From: PBB1 sp031390425
GTDB taxonomy: Bacteria; Pseudomonadota; Gammaproteobacteria; Burkholderiales; Burkholderiaceae_C
Direction of reading: 5' to 3'
Length of the DNA stretch: 30,321 nucleotides
NCBI GenBank assembly: GCA_031390425.1
Contig: JANMTL010000072.1
Location: forward strand, 1 to 30,321
The notes below the pieces were generated by a model that had not been told where the DNA came from, did no database searches, and worked only from the letters and a program-made list of their open reading frames with translations. This document shows positions 28,060-30,321 of this stretch, in pieces; positions within the stretch are counted from its first letter, which is position 1, and each line of letters opens with the position of its first letter. The position numbers and the translations under genes were made by a program.

Positions 28060-30321
28060 ATGCTGCGCTTTCGCTTTCCGATCGTCATCATCGACGAGGA
28101 CTACCGCTCGGAAAACACCTCCGGCCTCGGCATCCGTGCATTGGCGCAGGCCAACGAGAAAGAAGGCTTCGAGGTGTTGGGCGCGACCAGCTACGGTGAT
28201 TTGAGCCAGTTCGCGCAGCAGCAAAGCCGCGCCAGCGCCTTCATCCTGTCGATCGACGACGAAGAGTTCACGCCCGGCCCCGAGGACGACCCGGCGGTGC
28301 TGAACCTGCGCAAGTTCATCGAGGAAATCCGCTTCAAGAACGCCGACATCCCGATCTACATCTATGGCGAAACACGCACCTCGCAGCACATCCCGAACGA
28401 CATCCTGCGCGAGTTGCACGGCTTCATCCACATGTTCGAGGACACGCCTGAGTTCGTCGCGCGGCACATCATCCGCGAAGCCAAGAGCTACCTCGACGGC
28501 TTGGCGCCGCCGTTTTTCAAGGCGCTGATGGACTACGCGCAGGACGGCAGCTACTCGTGGCACTGCCCCGGCCACAGCGGCGGTGTGGCGTTTCTGAAGA
28601 GCCCCGTCGGCCAGATGTTTCACCAGTTCTTCGGCGAGAACATGCTGCGCGCCGACGTGTGCAATTCTGTCGAAGAGCTGGGCCAGTTGCTCGACCACAC
28701 GGGCCCGGTCTACGACAGCGAAAAAAACGCGGCGCGCATCTTCAACGCCGACCACTGCTTCTTCGTCACCAACGGCACCAGCACGTCCAACAAGATGGTG
28801 TGGCACCACACGGTGGCGCCGGGCGATGTGGTGGTGGTCGATCGCAACTGCCACAAATCGATCCTGCACGCGATCATCATGACCGGCGCGGTGCCGGTGT
28901 TTTTGCGGCCGACGCGCAACCATTACGGCATCATCGGCCCGATCCCGCAGAGCGAGTTCTCGCCTGACGCGATCCGCAAAAAAATCGCCGCCAACCCGCT
29001 GCTCAAAGGCGTCAACGCGAAGACCGTCAAGCCGCGCATCCTGACGCTGACGCAGAGCACCTACGACGGCGTGCTCTACAACACCGAGACGATCAAGCAC
29101 GCACTCGACGGCTACATCGACACGCTGCATTTCGACGAGGCCTGGCTGCCGCACGCGGCATTTCACCGGTTCTACGGCACCTATCACGCGATGGGCAAGA
29201 AGCGCGCGCGGCCGAAGGATCAGATCGTTTTTGCGACGCAGTCCACCCACAAATTGCTGGCCGGCATCAGCCAGGCCTCGCAGGTGCTGGTGCAGGACGC
29301 GGTCGATCGGAAATTGGACCGGCATTTGTTCAACGAGGCCTACCTGATGCACACCAGCACCAGCCCACAGTACGCGATCATCGCGAGCTGCGACGTGGCC
29401 GCCGCGATGATGGAAGCGCCCGGCGGGCCGGCTTTGGTGGAAGAAAGCATTACCGAGGCGCTGGACTTCCGGCGCGCGATGCGCAAGGTCGAAAAGGAAT
29501 TCGGCAAGGACTGGTGGTTCAAGGTCTGGGGCCCCGACAAGCTGTGCGCCGAGGGCATCGGCAAGAGCGCCGATTGGGTGTTGAAAGCGGGTGAAAAATG
29601 GCACGGCTTCGGTGATCTGGCCGAGGGCTTCAACCTGCTCGATCCGATCAAGAGCACGGTCATCACGCCGGGGCTGGACATGTCGGGCAAATTCGCCAAG
29701 ACCGGCATCCCGGCTTCCATCGTCACCAAGTACCTGGCCGAGCACGGCATCGTGGTCGAGAAGACCGGGCTCTACTCGTTTTTCATCATGTTCACCATCG
29801 GCATCACCAAGGGCCGCTGGAACACGCTGGTGACCGCGCTGCAGCAGTTCAAGGACGACTACGACCGCAACCTGCCGATGTGGAAAATGCTGCCTGAATT
29901 CGTCGCCAAGTACCCGCGCTACGAGCGCATGGGGCTGGCCGATTTGTGCCAAAGCATCCATGCGATGTACGCCAAGGGCGACATCGCGCGGCTGACCACC
30001 GAGATGTACCTGTCCGACCTGCAACCGGCGATGAAGCCGACCGACGCCTACGCCTACATCGCGCACCGCAAGACCGAACGGGTCGAGATCGACGCGCTCG
30101 AAGGCCGCATCACGACCACGCTGCTGACGCCGTACCCGCCGGGCATCCCGCTGCTGATCCCGGGCGAGGTGTTCAACAAAAAGATCGTCGACTACCTGCG
30201 CTTCACGCGCGACTTCAACGCCGCGTTTCCAGGCTTCGACACCGACGTGCACGGCCTGGTCGAAGAAGACACCGAAGGCGGCGCAAAGCGCTACGGCATC
30301 GATTGCGTGCGCGAGGACTGA
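28060..30321 (+). CDS. PLP-dependent Orn/Lys/Arg decarboxylase, large biodegradative (AdiA-like) type
   Basis: The ATG at 28060 gives 753 residues, the family's usual size; the stop codon is the last triplet of the window. A receiver-like wing domain (about 1-130) is followed by the PLP fold: W-H-C-P-G-H-S-G-G, V-V-V-D-R-N-C-H-K-S, L-H-F-D-E-A-W, and the PLP lysine in S-T-H-K at residue 398. The C-terminal domain has Y-P-P-G-I-P-L-L-I-P-G-E. It removes CO2 from a basic amino acid, consuming a proton, in acid resistance or polyamine supply. Many local matches (N-R/H-Y-G-I-I-G-P-I, H-G-I-V) are close to E. coli AdiA, but substrate choice among Arg, Lys and Orn is not certain. No antiporter gene is adjacent on the visible side. 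Confidence 0.92.
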   Translation: MLRFRFPIVIIDEDYRSENTSGLGIRALAQANEKEGFEVLGATSYGDLSQFAQQQSRASAFILSIDDEEFTPGPEDDPAVLNLRKFIEEIRFKNADIPIYIYGETRTSQHIPNDILRELHGFIHMFEDTPEFVARHIIREAKSYLDGLAPPFFKALMDYAQDGSYSWHCPGHSGGVAFLKSPVGQMFHQFFGENMLRADVCNSVEELGQLLDHTGPVYDSEKNAARIFNADHCFFVTNGTSTSNKMVWHHTVAPGDVVVVDRNCHKSILHAIIMTGAVPVFLRPTRNHYGIIGPIPQSEFSPDAIRKKIAANPLLKGVNAKTVKPRILTLTQSTYDGVLYNTETIKHALDGYIDTLHFDEAWLPHAAFHRFYGTYHAMGKKRARPKDQIVFATQSTHKLLAGISQASQVLVQDAVDRKLDRHLFNEAYLMHTSTSPQYAIIASCDVAAAMMEAPGGPALVEESITEALDFRRAMRKVEKEFGKDWWFKVWGPDKLCAEGIGKSADWVLKAGEKWHGFGDLAEGFNLLDPIKSTVITPGLDMSGKFAKTGIPASIVTKYLAEHGIVVEKTGLYSFFIMFTIGITKGRWNTLVTALQQFKDDYDRNLPMWKMLPEFVAKYPRYERMGLADLCQSIHAMYAKGDIARLTTEMYLSDLQPAMKPTDAYAYIAHRKTERVEIDALEGRITTTLLTPYPPGIPLLIPGEVFNKKIVDYLRFTRDFNAAFPGFDTDVHGLVEEDTEGGAKRYGIDCVRED

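Overview
The window is a dense, high-GC, single-copy chromosomal segment of a flagellated betaproteobacterium. It is most like the Burkholderiales near Rubrivivax, Leptothrix and Methylibium. That placement is inferred from strong G/C bias at third codon positions, the flgM-flgA / flgB-to-flgL arrangement, and the style of the signalling proteins; no marker gene proves it. I see no insertion sequence, prophage, CRISPR array or plasmid gene.

Region 1 (1-11863) is the rod, hook and ring cluster. The 5' end of flgM and all of flgA lie on the minus strand. The complete flgBCDEFGHIJKL set runs divergently on the plus strand, with short gaps or overlaps. A well-spaced sigma-28-type promoter precedes flgM. 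An 11-bp perfect hairpin sits between flgB and flgC. The encoded proteins build the rod (FlgB, C, F, G), P and L rings (FlgI, FlgH, chaperone FlgA), the hook (FlgD cap, FlgE), the hook-filament junction (FlgK, FlgL), and the peptidoglycan hydrolase that opens the wall (FlgJ). FlgM holds back late genes until the hook is finished.

Region 2 (11916-24269) is a signalling block. It holds a degenerate EAL-HDOD protein, a 122-nt imperfect palindrome, a soluble multi-PAS HisKA_2 kinase with an ANTAR response regulator, and a membrane histidine kinase on the minus strand. Divergent from that kinase come an Hpt protein, a receiver-GGDEF-EAL protein and a GGDEF protein, which overlap or nearly touch. 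The layout suggests a phosphorelay into c-di-GMP metabolism beside motility genes, and separately a kinase to RNA-antitermination pathway; both circuits are inferences.

Region 3 (24323-30321) starts with a membrane-anchored Mrr-type nuclease-like protein carrying a zinc ribbon. A minus-strand array follows, in transcription order: NfeD-like protein, QmcA/SPFH protein, DUF2237 protein, tRNA-Ser(GGA), a strong intrinsic terminator, and a DTW-domain (probable tRNA acp3U) enzyme. Divergent from the NfeD gene is a large PLP-dependent Orn/Lys/Arg decarboxylase whose stop codon is the last three bases of the window.

The points most worth following up are the HisKA_2/ANTAR pair, the GGDEF domain with an insertion separating its I-site from its active site, the tRNA-terminator-DTW arrangement, the Mrr-like membrane protein, and the large intergenic palindrome.
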